Part shown: positions 50,166 to 62,004 of the stretch, piece after piece
How the letters are laid out: each line of letters opens with the position of its first letter
Numbering within the stretch: the stretch's first letter is position 1
Assembly (NCBI GenBank): GCA_029339505.1
Contig: JAQISU010000032.1
Coordinates: 6,440,001 to 6,504,000, forward strand
Length of the DNA stretch: 64,000 nt
Direction: 5' to 3'
Source: Unio delphinus
Taxonomy: Eukaryota > Mollusca > Bivalvia > Unionida > Unionidae
The notes under the pieces: generated by a model
Database searches by the model: none
Told to the model about the DNA's origin: nothing
Seen by the model: only the letters and a program-made list of their open reading frames with translations
Position numbers and translations under genes: made by a program

Positions 50166-51607
50166 GTGTATTTTATTCCTTCCTGTGTTTCTTTGCTTGA
50201 CGCAAGCAACGTATACTGTTTAGAATGTATTTGTGAAACAAATTGGGATGTATGTATTCAGGTATTTCAGCTATGTAGCTATTCCAAACAGATTTATTCG
50301 GTGCACCAACCGACCCATTTTTTGTTTATGTACATATTCCTGCGTACTAGTTTAAGTGACGATTGATGTTATCCACACACACACACACACACACACAACA
50401 TTGGTGGTGTATCACGCATACTGTCCATGCAAATAGAGTGCCTTTAAAGTTTCTAAGCTTTCCATTTCGTTCCTGAAGTATAACGCTTTTTGACACACTT
50501 TTATTTTAATTAATCGAAATTACTCTATTTAATTATTGCGTACTTCAACGATGATATAATTAAATGATGAATCCAGAAAGTATTACCTTAAACAAAATAT
50601 TAAAATATTTTAGTCCAATATGATAACCGGGAAACAGACGGTATGACGGAGTCAGATTGTTGACCAGTACTCAACAGTGTCTTTATGGTGTATTTCCCAT
50701 TCTGAGATGGTTTAGGGCGTGGCGTCAGAGATGTGAGTTTCTGGGGGAAGTAACTAAAGGTTTTCTTGAGAGAAAAAAAACAGAGGATTTGGCTTCTTAC
50801 GTTTAAATAAATAATATATTATATTTTACTCACATAAATATTTTCTTCTAGTACTAATATCTATCAAAGATATTTATCTTTCAGTTGGGTGTCTTCAGTA
50901 CATGTACGTTGTTTATCCTCCATGCCCCCGTCAGAAAAGCACGATTGGGGTTTGGGAGTTGGAGTGGAACTCTTCGCACGATAAATATGTAATTAAGTCC
51001 ACTCTACGGACCCTCTATAAGTCATTGTCACCTTATTATGGATCTACACAGCGACTGTTGTCTGCGGTAATGTAATCATTACAACAAGGAGGTCTGTTAG
51101 ACAATATCCACTAGGACAGATTTTTGTTCAAGAAGCATGTCACTAATTTAACACGATACTCTGCAGGGACGTCCCATTGTTTACTGGCAGACTAAATATG
51201 GGAAAACTGTCACCGTTGTTTCTTTCCTTAGCTCAAATGAGTTGACCCTCAGTTTAATAATAGTAATTAGATAGTAGCAATTTATCAAATCTGTTCAACT
51301 GTCCTTCAACGGTTCTAATTTTACAAATGTCCATCGACGACACTATATACGATCATACAAAAGTACATGCAGCACGTGAAGCAAACAGAAAAGTTGAAGA
51401 ACTTAAAATCCTTTTTATCGGATTAAATTATCATTAATTTAATGTTTTTCATTTCTTCTTTATGTGATCATTATTAATTTAAATTTGATACAAATGATGA
51501 CGATGTGAGTCTTTGTCGTACTAGTAGTGACTCTTTTATCATCGTCATCATTGAAGGATCAACATCTATTCTTCCAGAAGACAATTCATATCACTAGTCA
51601 ACAAACA

Positions 51608-51921
<314 letters not shown>

Positions 51922-52299
51922 CATAAATTATGCCCTTGTTGATCGATTTATTGATTGATTGTATTTTAACGGCGCGCCATCACTTTTAGGCTATTAAGAG
52001 CCAAACTATGATATATGTATTAAAAAAAATAAAGTTTTAAAAAGGTAAGTATTAATATCGACCAGCGATATCAAAAAACAAATAGTTTAAAATACAACGG
52101 TAATATGGTAACGGTAAAATACAATGATTCCCGATCAACGGGGGATGAAAATGGTGTATGGTAATGAAGACGAATGAAAAGATCTTGAAAAATAAGCGAC
52201 GGTATTTACAATACATAAAAGTGCTCTATGTGATTGCATAAAAGTTATAGTTTAAAATAAAGGTTTACTTCCTTCAGGATATCTATAACGGGAGCGATA

Positions 52300-53591
52300 T
52301 TTATATCATCAAAAAGTTCCTTCATGTCATGCTGATTATAATACTTATCACACATCGGTTGCAAGTCGACACACTGTTATAAAGTGCTTATCAATGAATG
52401 GTTCATCGCAAATAACGCAATCTGGTGGAACGTCACCTTTTAGTATATGGGAGTGGGTTTTGTATGTATGACCAATTCTGTGATTCTTGCAATGATTACA
52501 ACCTCCCTACGGATGGATCTGTTGGAAGGAGTCAATTCTCCCAGGGTTGGTTTGATGGCGTGAAGTTTGTTATTCACTGCATCATTCCATGATGCCTGCC
52601 ATTTCTGGCTTAGGTACGTTTTGATACGAAGTTTAAAATCAGATGGTTTTTGAGATAGAGTCATTTTAGCAGCGCGATCTGCTTCTTTATTAACTTTAAT
52701 ACCAATATGGCTAGGTAACCAACGGTATAATATATTAAACGGGGTACTAAGCTCGGTATTTTTGACGAGGAGATTGGTTAATAATGAGGTTTCCAGTTTT
52801 ATTTTGTGTATTGACTGGTGCACTGATAGTGAGCCACCGAAGAAAATCCTAATTAAAATAGGTTTATTCTCAATAAATTTCAGAGCAAGGTCTATTGCTC
52901 TTATTTTGGCTGAAAAAAAATGAACGCATCGTTTGGCAAACGAACTTTTGTTTTGTGTTTGCCACTAACGAAATCTGCAGCATCCTTTACCTCATCCACT
53001 GATCCATCAGTATAAATTCTAGTGTAATTTCTAAATTCTGTGAGGAGTTCTTGATAAAGTTTCTGGAAGATGGAAGGGTTTGTCTCAGATATTTTCCCAT
53101 CGTGTAACGTAAAAACGCAATCTTCTACTTTGTGGCCTCTGTCGTTTATGTGATTTCATCCCCATAGAATGTTATGGGCATTAAAATCCCCGAGTAAAAC
53201 GAAGTTGTTGAAACAAGGTTTCCTTATTGGTTTTCTACAAGGTTGGTGTTTGGAGGTAAGTAAATAGAGCACTTGATATAGAGCGACGCTTACAGCAATG
53301 GCTTGTAAATTTGTATTTAAAGGGATGACTCTGTGAGGGGCTCCATAGTTCAGAACAACATAGACTCATATTGAGGCCCTGTGAGCGTTCTGAAGTACGT
53401 GTTAAACAGGGAAAAGTTTCTAATTGTAATTTTATCTGTCTCTTTCAGGAATATTTTCTGTTATCTGTCTCTTTCAGGAATATTTTCTGTAAACAAAGTA
53501 CTGCAGGATCGTGTTCATTTAAAAGCAGAAGAATATCATTGTAGTTAGTTATAAGACTTCGACAGTTCCATTGTATGATGGTGTTCATCAT
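52300..53591 (-). pseudogene. LINE ORF2 remnant: endonuclease joined to RNase H
   Basis: The minus-strand ATG at 53591 opens an AP-endonuclease-like start (IIQWNCRSL, then LLLNEHDPAVLCLQ). A 29-bp tandem duplication at 53432-53489 breaks the frame. The catalytic LLGDFNAHNILWG motif follows near 53180. Soon after comes RNase H (YTDGS near 53010, then WLPSHIGIKVNKEADRAA near 52700), with no reverse transcriptase between. The conserved acidic residue in the second RNase H motif appears as Lys (SAKIRAI), as expected for a decayed copy. A cysteine/histidine end (PPDCVICDEPF...H...C) near 52400 is in another frame. Confidence 0.78.
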
Positions 53592-53644
53592 TATAAAGTT
53601 AAGCTGGAGTTAGGTTAGACCATTCGCGGAGGCAGTTTGTGTTA

Positions 53645-54286
53645 TTATTTGTCTGGAGGAAGTACGGGAGTGTATTTGTTTTTAGTATCTTTGGAACAAC
53701 CTTGAGTACATGGAGCAGTTTCTTCTGCATCCATGTTCTCAATATCTTCAAACCTGTTGTAAAGTTTGATGGGATCATCTGACCCCTTTTGGTGCTTATT
53801 TGTTTGTGATTTATGTTTATTTATTGGTGATTTCGGAGGTGGGGTGTTATTGGATATAGTTTGTGTAGATGTTGTGTTTTTCTGTGCTTGGTAATGGGGA
53901 ATATTAACACTTGTTGAATCGGGTTGATCCGTCTGTGTATGAGCGTCCTTCGTGATTTTCGGATTGTGTTTCAGGACAGTGGAGAAGGATGGGCAACGAA
54001 GGAATGCTTTATGCTTGGACAAGGTTTCTGGCATCTGAGTAGGGAATGTTTGATGTAAACATTACTTTCTGGTGCGCCTTCTCTTGTTTCCAAGTATAAC
54101 AATCCTTGGAATGGGCGTGATGTTCCTTGCCACACTTGACACAATGCGGAGTTGCTCTACATTCAGATTCCTGATGAAAGTGGTCTCCGCATCGGCCACA
54201 TATTTTGACCTTGGAACATCGATCTTCATGATGGCCTTATTTTTGACACTTATAGCATCGAATGGGGTTTCTGATGTATATATCGA
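53645..54286 (-). pseudogene. LINE ORF1, C-terminal part with zinc knuckles
   Basis: In one minus-strand frame this begins IRNPIRCYKCQK and continues with CxxC-type knuckles (KICGRCGDHFHQESEC, then HCVKCGKEHHAHSKDC). This matches the gag-like ORF1 of I/Jockey-group LINEs. A stop sits within the first knuckle and a frameshift occurs near 54020. The frame then continues as a Ser/Thr/Pro-rich tail that ends at 53645, 54 bases before the ORF2 start. Confidence 0.75.
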
Positions 54287-56038
54287 TGTAACGGCTGGCT
54301 CGGTCATCAAGGGTTATCAGTACAATATTGCACAAGTCCCTGGTCAGAGGTATTGCGCAACTTGGAAAAAAACAACACTCGAAACCTCCTCCCGTTAATA
54401 CTCGTTTATCTAAGGAATGATCTCTACGGTGTAATTTACCCGGTCATAGAGTGGATATGGTAATCTGAGATAGTATCTTGAACAAGACAACACACGAGCC
54501 CCCGTAAAGATAAAAAATGAGAATTTAATTAAAATACAATTAAGAGAAGAATGACACAATAAATTACAATTTTCTTTCCTTCTGACTATTCTTCGTTCAG
54601 AAGCACTTCAAAAAACCGAAGCTTTAAAATAGCAGATACGTTAATTAAAATTCAAACACTAATAAAATAGATAAATTTAAACGTTAATAACTGATAGTAA
54701 CTTTCATCATGAAATCGAATGTTCATTAACATTGGACTGTTGGGTGATTCACAATGACCTTGTTCGTCGACTGTTTTTTTTTTTCCTTCTGCGTGCGTCA
54801 CGACTTTAGCTTGCCCTTTGATTGAACGGGGAATTCCACAACTCTGACTTCTTTTCCCTCCTTTTCTTGACTTCTTTTCTCTCCTTTTCTTTACTTCTCG
54901 CTAATTCTCACTCTTTCCAAACAAACTATTTTCCTTTGAAAAGAAAAGGGTGAAACGCCCTAAGTATCTTGTTATGCTTTAAGAGTTGAGATTGTCCGTC
55001 CGTCTTTCTGGTTCGAACAATCAGATCTTACTATCAGTGTTAACTTTTATACGGCTAACAAATACTACACAAGTCTTCAGATCAATAGAGCTATACTCCT
55101 AATTATCAACATCAGAATTTGGGAAAGTCACATATATTCCCGTAAATCATTACGTAAAGTGAGGTAATATATAATAACACCAATCCATATTCACTAATAT
55201 GATAAATTCAAAATTAATGTAGCACTTTCCAATCATAAATGTACACAGCGGGTTTTCTACAACACCCATTAACCTACCTAAGTATATAAGGTGAAAATGC
55301 TAAAAATACATTATTAAATCAATGTAATACCGAACTATCAAAACTATGAACACATCATGCATCTGTAACGAAGAAACATCATATCAAAGTACGTTATTAA
55401 ATCAATGTAATACCGAACTATTTGTATCATAGTATCAATACATTATGCATCTGTAACCAAGAAACATCACATAAATTACATCATGATAAATGTGAATTTG
55501 AGTTAAATACCTTGTGTTTTTGGCGTCTTACAATCGTTCCACATTCAGTTTTTCCCTGGAACCCAATACTTTTTTACGAACGTCCTTTCCTAAAGTCCGC
55601 TCGGAGTCCTGGTAATTACTTCTACCTTCGGTTTCTCTCTTGCAGAGAAATTTTTAGACTAATTCAAACTCATAAGCTCAGAGAATATATTTCCCCGATC
55701 CTATGGTTCGACTCACCCCCTTCTACATTTGACCAATCGGAATAAATACTATTCCTACGGACATTTTGAAAAACCGTCTATCAAGATGCCAAAAATGCCA
55801 CTTGGGGTCGAAATATCACCCTACCATTTGTTTCAAATCACTTTGACATCTATACGTGAGAAATTCTCTCTCTTAAGCGTGTCAAACACCAAGTTCGGTT
55901 CTACTATCAATATTCTAACAGCCTGACCCAGTTAAGTAAACATTCTTTCCTCCAAACTCCTACTCCAAGACAGTTAATTGTCGGCTAGACTAAGAATTAA
56001 TTAATGAATTTCACTGGCGAAAAATTTGGCACTTGACA
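54287..56038 (-). mobile_element. Solo LTR (1752 bp) inserted in LINE ORF1
   Basis: In minus orientation it starts TGTCAAGTGCC and ends CCGTTACA, the TGT...ACA ends usual for LTRs. The flanks are ATCGA (54282-54286) and ATCAA (56039-56043), a 5-bp target duplication with one mismatch. Removing it with one target copy restores the ORF1 frame across the junction. No internal gag or pol lies next to it, so it is a solo LTR. It contains a diverged internal duplication of about 85 bp near 55310-55480. Confidence 0.85.
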
Positions 56039-56043
56039 ATCAA

Positions 56044-56610
56044 CCATTACTTGCAAATACCCAACTTTTACCACTTTGGGCGCTGTTGATTTGTTAAAGG
56101 TGAGTACAAATGTGGTGGTGTCCTGCAGATTGTTATTACGTTTAATACGTATTTTACGCACTGCAGTGACACCTTCATGTTTCATCCCATCTATGGTATC
56201 TGTGTCGTTGACTCCAGCCAAGTCACAACAGTGCATTACGCCTTTTGACGTATTCAGTGTAGTGTGAGCGAATGAGGACACTGGAATATCGAAAAATGTT
56301 TTCATTTTCATGATATTGTTTGTTTCATTTTTTCGCTCACACTCACACTCAACCAGAAGGCAGCCCGATTTTAGTTGTTTGACACTTTATGGTGTCAATA
56401 GTTTCCGAAATGGTTTTCTTCAAATACAAACGGTGATAGTGTAGCAAGGGATTTTGAATCATCCTGAGATCCAATAACCATGAAGCGTGGAAATGATTCA
56501 GCGCCGCATGGTTCATCATCAGAGTCAGACTGTGGTTTGGTATGTTTGTTGTGGTGTTTTTGTGAAAATTTCCATGATTGTTTATTAAAATATCAGCATC
56601 CATGCTCCCC
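56044..56610 (-). pseudogene. LINE ORF1, N-terminal part
   Basis: Minus-strand fragments in two or three frames read FPRFMVIGSQD, SLATLSPFVFEEN, then LNTSKGVMHCCDLAGV, then GVTAVRKIRIKR and KVGYLQV. This is the conserved core of the I/Nimb-group ORF1 RNA-binding region. Frameshifts lie near 56400 and 56340. The frame then meets the solo LTR and resumes beyond it. Confidence 0.72.
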
Positions 56611-56619
56611 GTCCAACGA

Positions 56620-57120
56620 GGGGACAGTTTTCAAGTGTAAGGGATACATAGATACTTTACTCAGTAGATAAAATTACCTAGGATTAACCTGTGAAGTTTC
56701 CTTCTAGGGTCAGTAAAATTACTTCTCGATTGACCCGTTAATGCACCGCCTTCTAGGAAGTCTCCTAAAACTTGTGAAAGAGAAAGCTAAAGGGTAAAAT
56801 GTACGGGCAACGGTGGTATCAAGAGAGATTCAAGAAAGGTAAAGAAGGTGAGCAAGAAAATAAAGACTTCCTAGGGCTCGGCGTGACCAGCCGATTTGTC
56901 GAGACCGGGCCCATCCCGACCACCCGTCTAAGAGAAGTAGAGGCCAAAGCAGTGTGTTGCATCGGAAAAGCCTCCTCTCAACTGCCAGGATCCTTTTCTC
57001 CGCCGACACGGGTCGCAACCGACGACAAACATGTTGCTCCTACTTAGTCGCCTCTTACAACACATAGTGAGGCACGTCGGGCCAATTCTACAACCCCGAA
57101 TCCACAGTGGGACACCCTTG
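56620..57120 (-). mobile_element. Probable 5' UTR of the LINE
   Basis: GC-richer than its surroundings, with 'cctcactatgtgttgtaag' in minus sense. It lies directly upstream of ORF1 and ends near 57120, where duplicated intergenic sequence resumes. Opposed frames here (56799-57047 plus, 56928-57365 minus) have no family motif. Confidence 0.5.
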
Positions 57121-57129
57121 TGTACAAGT

Positions 57130-57480
57130 GTCTGACCTAAATAGTAAGGCATGCAAAACAGATAATAACATTTAAAGAAAATAGAAATCAGTTCTTTGCA
57201 GTCGTCTATATATTCGAACTGAACTTTACTACAGCGTTCATTTTCCTGCTCATTTGACATATTCGCTGAAAGATGGGAAGAACATACTTGTAAGTCATGA
57301 TTCATCAAAGTATGATGAATCGGTTTTAATTGATAATTTTCTTGGAAAAGAAAGCATGTGCTCAAGATTCATTCCTCAGTGTCAACATAACGTACCCGAC
57401 ACTACTTCAGTGGACCTCCAAAACTTGCAAGCAGAGAAGAACTTTATTTTGAGACTGTTAATATCGATGTGAATTGATGT
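57130..57480. repeat. Third piece of the segmental duplication
   Basis: Matches 48400-48730, for example 'ctacttcagtggacctccaa' followed by 'aagaactttatttt'. The LINE, SINE and LTR insertions separate it from its continuation at 59.5 kb. Confidence 0.6.
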
Positions 57481-57540
57481 AAATAAAAGTACTTTTAACA
57501 CTATTCCTTATTCTTCATGTGGATTACAACAGAAAAAGAG

Positions 57541-57786
57541 GAGGCCCCAAGTGTCTGTGTGGTCTAAAACGCTATCCGTTACGGACCACTTTCATCTCAC
57601 ATCTGTCTGCGTGGGTTCGAGTCTCAGATTCGGTCAATGCTTGTATGTGATAAAACTTGCCAGTAGCTTCTCGTGGGTCGGTGGTTTGTTCCAGGGATTT
57701 TCCCGGGTTCTTCTTCCATCATTAATACTGGCCGCCAAGTATAGTTTATCGTGTGTGAAAAATGGCGTTAAACCCTACAACAACAA
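57541..57786 (+). mobile_element. tRNA-derived SINE with (CAA)n tail
   Basis: A tRNA-like head with box B 'gggttcgagtctc' is followed by a body with 'ggtggtttgttccaggga', 'actggccgccaag' and 'ggcgttaaaccctacaac', and a CAA tail. I recognise the conserved 3' body as typical of mollusc SINEs. The tail is interrupted by a solo LTR, with CAA repeats resuming at 59513. Confidence 0.75.
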
Positions 57787-59512
57787 TGTCAAGTGCCAAA
57801 TTTTTCGTCAGTGAAATCCATTAATTAATTCTTAGCCTAGCCAACAATAAACTGTTGTCTTGGAGTAGAGTTTGCACGGAGAAATGTTTTCCTAACTCAG
57901 GTCACCCTGGTAGATGTTTATAGTAAAAACGTACTAGTGGTATGGCAGGCTAGAAAAAGCGAAATTCGCACGTAAATCTGTCAAAAGTGATTTGAGACAA
58001 ATGATAGGGTGTTATTGCAACCCCAGGTGGCATTTCTGGCACATTGTTAAGCAGTTTCCCAAATGTCTGTAGGAATAGCATTTATTCCGATTGGTCAAAT
58101 GTGGCAGGACGGGATGGGTCGACCCCTGAACCTGAAGGGAATATATACTACGAATCAAATGACTTTAGGCAGTCTTGAAGTCTCTGAGAGAGAGAAACCA
58201 GAAGTAAAAATACATAATAAAGACTCCGGGCGGTGCTTTAGGGAAAGACGTCCGTAAAATCGTGGTTCCTGGGAAAACTGAATTTGGAAGGATTTTAAGA
58301 TGCCAAAAACACAAGGTATTTAACTCAAATTCACATTTATCATGATGTAATTTATATGATGTTTCTTCGTTACCGATACATGATCTGTTGATATCTTGTA
58401 GGAATCGTTCACATTTATCATGACGTAATTTATATGATGTTTCGTCGTTACAGATGCATGACGTGTTGATTTTGTATGGATAGTTCGGTTAATACATTGA
58501 TTTAGTAATGTACCTTTGAATTCGGAATTTGAATTTTCACCTTATATACGTAGGTAGTTAATGGATGGTGTAAAAACCCGCTGTGTACATTTATGATTGG
58601 AAGTGCTACATTAATTTGAATTTATCATATTAGTGAATATTGATTGTGTGCTATGATATATTGCCTCACTTTACATAATGATTTACGGGAATATATGCGA
58701 CTTCCCTAAATTCTGATGTCGATAATTAGCGGTATAACTGTATTGATCTAAAGACTTGTGTAGTATTTGTTAGCCGCATAAAGGTTAACACTGATAGTAA
58801 GATCTGATTGTTCGAACCAGAAAGACGGACGGACAATCTCAACTCTTAACACCTAACGAGATACTTAGGGCGTTTTACCCTTTTCTTTTCAAAGGAAAAT
58901 AGTTTGTTTGGAGAGAGAGAAATAACAAGGAGATCGAGATCCAAAGGAGGAAAAAGAATTTAGAAGTCAGGGTTGTGGAAATCCCACGTTTCATCCAGAG
59001 GACAAGTTAAAGTCGAGACGCAAGCAGAAAAGAAAAACAAGTCGTCGAGCAGGCCATGTGAATTTGCCAAGCGGTCCAATGTTAATGAACACTCGATTTC
59101 GTGATGAAATTTGCTATCAGCTATTAACGGCTAAATTTGTCTATTTTATTAGTGTTTGAAATTTAATTAATGTATCTATTATTTTAAACTTCGGTTTTAA
59201 AGTGCTTCTGAACTAAGAGTATTCAGAAGGAAAAAAGTTGTAATTTACTGTGTCTTTCTTCTCTTGATTTTTTTATAAAATTATTTATTTATCTTTACGG
59301 GGGCTAGTGTGTTGTCTTTGTTCAAGATACCGACTCTGATTACCATATCCATTCTATAACCGGGCAAATCACACCGTAGAGGTCATTCCTTAGATACCGA
59401 GTATTAGCGGGAGGCGGTTTCGAGTGTTGTTTTCCAAGTTGCGCAATCCCTCTGACCAGTGGGCTTGTGCAATATTGTACCAATAACGCTTGATACCGAA
59501 AACCCCGTTACA
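57787..59512 (+). mobile_element. Solo LTR (1726 bp) inserted in a SINE tail
   Basis: Starts TGTCAAGTGCC and ends CCGTTACA, flanked by a perfect 5-bp duplication, AACAA, at 57782-57786 and 59513-59517. It is the same family as 54287-56038 in the opposite orientation, so together they form a large imperfect inverted repeat with a 1.75 kb spacer. No coding region is visible; frames at 58063 and 59390 are not conserved in the other copy. Confidence 0.88.
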
Positions 59513-59539
59513 AACAACAACAACAACAACAGAAAAAGA

Positions 59540-61260
59540 CAATAACTTATTTTTGAATGCAGACTGATTAATAACGCAAGAAATATTCGTCATCACATAG
59601 TCAATAGTGTATGCTAATTGTTATGTACATTTAATTTGTATGATTTATTGGCTGTTCTTAATGATTATATGTTAAAAACAAATTGATGTTGTACTTGATC
59701 ATGTCAAGTTCACTTTGTACCTGACTAGAGTCATTGATTATGTAGAACAAGATATATTATGTAGAACATAGCTTATAGTTCTCTGAGAGTATAGATTAAA
59801 TATTAAGATCATTATCAATGGAAGTAAATATATTTATGATCCTGGTTCAATTAATGTGTCTTAAGTGTTTTATATAATATTGTTTGCTTGACAAATTGTT
59901 CATTCTTGCCTTAACATCTTGAAGCAGAATCGTTCTTATTTATTGCTCCTAGTTTTATTTGGGTTGTTCTATTTATTCACCGGAAAAAATAGTTTATGAA
60001 AAATATTCTGGGCAGAAATATTAGTTTGGAATTAGAGTAATTCTGAGAAGGATATTTTTAGATTATATTGATGTAATACATCAAAAAACATTTAGCAACT
60101 CGCCACAATCCAGGCCATCTGCAATTCTGCACATTACCACGTTCGAAACTACAAATAAATCAACACACCCAATATTAGAACTTATTTGGAATACCACTAA
60201 AATTGGACAACAAACTTTACTAAGCAGAAACGAGATTTTGCAACAAAGGAAAATACCGTAATTTGTAGCTACAAAAAGATTCACAAACATATGTGTCTAC
60301 AGTTTAATATTTTACCAAAGAGACAAAACCAAACACTATAACCAGGTTATTCTCTTTCCTTCATCCCTCTCATTCCATTATATGTGTTTACTTCACCAGT
60401 CTTGGTTTCTATTTCTAAAACTCTTGCCTGCATGCTCTATTATTACCTAATTAAATTAAGTGTAGAATGGAGAAGAGCGTGTACTTGAAAACATTCTTGG
60501 CCGTCAAACATGCTTGAAATTAAACTAATGTATCCAGTGGCTTTTCTTAACCGGTACTACTAACCCTTCTATTAAACCGGACAGAGAAAGCGAAGGACAA
60601 GGGTGTGATATTTAGCTTTTTTAGCTTCATGTTCTTTTAAATGTTAGAATACATTCTTGAGGAGAGAAAAAATATGGATTGAATAATGATAAGGTTCGTT
60701 AAGTTTTCTTTACAGCAAAAAGCAACAAAGACATATAATTGCTTCGGCACGTTCTGGCAAATACGTCTGAGTCGCCCACCTCGCAATTATAATTAAATCG
60801 CAGTGTTCAACATATCTAATGAAATACTTTTGCTGTAGTCTCTAATTGATTGCTGATTGAATGAATGCTCCTTCGTGTGAATAACATGAATTTCCATTTA
60901 CACCATGCTTCTTCTATTTGTTTGCACGTGTCTAGTCTGCTCTCATTTAACATGAACATGGTCGTATCGTAAGTATCAGATGTGCATCTTTTCAAAATGC
61001 ATTAACGGTTAGATTCTGAAACCAGGTGACCAAGTCATATCCTGCTTGAGTTTTTAAATAAATCATTAAAACAAATGATATTATTAAATTTTGTACCCAT
61101 ATTCCTCTAGTACTACCGTCTATCCAAGATATTTATATCTCATTTGTCATTTTGAGGGCCAGTATACTCTCTATCTCGGTTAGAAAAGTTCCGTTGTGGA
61201 TGGGGGTGGCGCTCTTTGCACGATAAATTTAGAATTTAGACCATTCTACTGACCACCACA
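59540..61260. repeat. Further copy of the dispersed segmental duplication
   Basis: Parts resemble 31540-32230 (59630-60210), 49150-49600 and 40930-41000/49785-49830 (60720-60790, 'ggcacgttctggcaaatac'). Order is kept but identity is lower than between the 40 and 49 kb copies. No gene seen. Confidence 0.6.
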
Positions 61261-61410
61261 CCAGTCAGCGGCTACCGAGCTACGAACAACAACTATGGAA
61301 TAGTACACGCCAGCGAGTGGATTTATCCCCCACCCCCAGGCAATACGTGCAATTATGGGCACCTTTGATGGGCTTAAGATTGCAACCGGGTGGAGCTTAC
61401 GAGCAGCTGA

Positions 61411-62004
61411 AAAAGAACAACACTTCTTTTAGTTTGGGATAATGAAGAAACTATCCAGGGGACCTCACCAGTCGAATCAACCCCACCCCCCTCAGGAAAT
61501 AGGCAGACGGCAATACAAACTTTCACTGAAGTTTCTGCAAATGTATCGTATCCAACGGCTGCTCCTATCCCGTCACTGAAATTGGTAACCAGTGACCAGG
61601 TCCGACAACCTACAACTGGCTTGGAAAAGCTGAAGAAAACTTTCTCGCCAATTATCACCACGCCGCCGCCATTACCACCACCACCAGCAGCAGCGACGAA
61701 AAAGCAGGAGGCTTAAAGTCAGGCATTAGACTTGGAACAGGACCTATCCTTGTCTTCATCGGAAGAGGAAGAAGCACCACCATTCAAGGTAGCTACACCA
61801 AAAAAGAAAACGGTGAACCCTATGAAGAAAAAGTGCAAAAAAATGGGACTACAACCGGCCATTAAAGACAAGAAAAAAGCCGGACATTTCATCAGTGCCG
61901 TAAAATACGTTGGATTCCGGTCACTTAAAGTCCCACCACCAAATCCAGCACAATGGGAATTTTCCAATTCCATTATGGCAACATACTACTACGATGCTCT
62001 ACAT
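61411..62004 (+). pseudogene. Degenerate Pro/Lys-rich coding remnant of unknown origin
   Basis: A plus-strand frame is open for about 100 codons (61411-61713), meets one TAA at 61714-61716, then stays open to the hAT insertion at 62005. The first part is Pro/Thr-rich with a poly-Pro run. The second has an acidic patch (SSSEEEEAPP), then Lys-rich stretches and a folded-looking end (HFISAVKYVGFRSLKV and following). No start codon is evident and the C-terminus is lost to the transposon. I do not recognise the family. Composition suggests a nucleic-acid-binding or nuclear protein, but that is only inference. Confidence 0.45.

Larger units (their letters stand above)
47200..51600. repeat. Segmental duplication, right copy
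   Basis: Partner of 39120-41960. It is longer because it contains the 33-bp triplication, a MITE and extra microsatellites. Frames such as 49020-49439 are not matched by an open frame in the left copy (compare 40224-40436), so I do not call a gene. Confidence 0.7.
51945..57120 (-). mobile_element. Degenerate I/Nimb-like LINE, RT deleted, split by a solo LTR
   Basis: On the minus strand the order is: 5' region (about 57120-56620), ORF1 (about 56600-53645, interrupted at 56038-54287 by an LTR), ORF2 start at 53591, an endonuclease part, an RNase H part, a CCHC-like end, and a tail of AATC repeats near 51950. ORF1 has gag-type zinc knuckles and ORF2 carries RNase H, the combination of the I/Ingi/Nimb group. 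The reverse transcriptase domain is missing, and several frameshifts and stops are present, so the element is dead. The 5' boundary is approximate. Confidence 0.78.

Noticed and set aside
54072..54398. 108-codon plus-strand frame
   Set aside because: It is antisense to the LINE zinc knuckles and crosses the LTR boundary.
54287..59512. A single foldback DNA transposon formed by the two 1.7 kb arms
   Set aside because: Each arm has its own 5-bp target duplication (ATCGA/ATCAA and AACAA/AACAA) and interrupts a different older element, which shows two independent LTR insertions.
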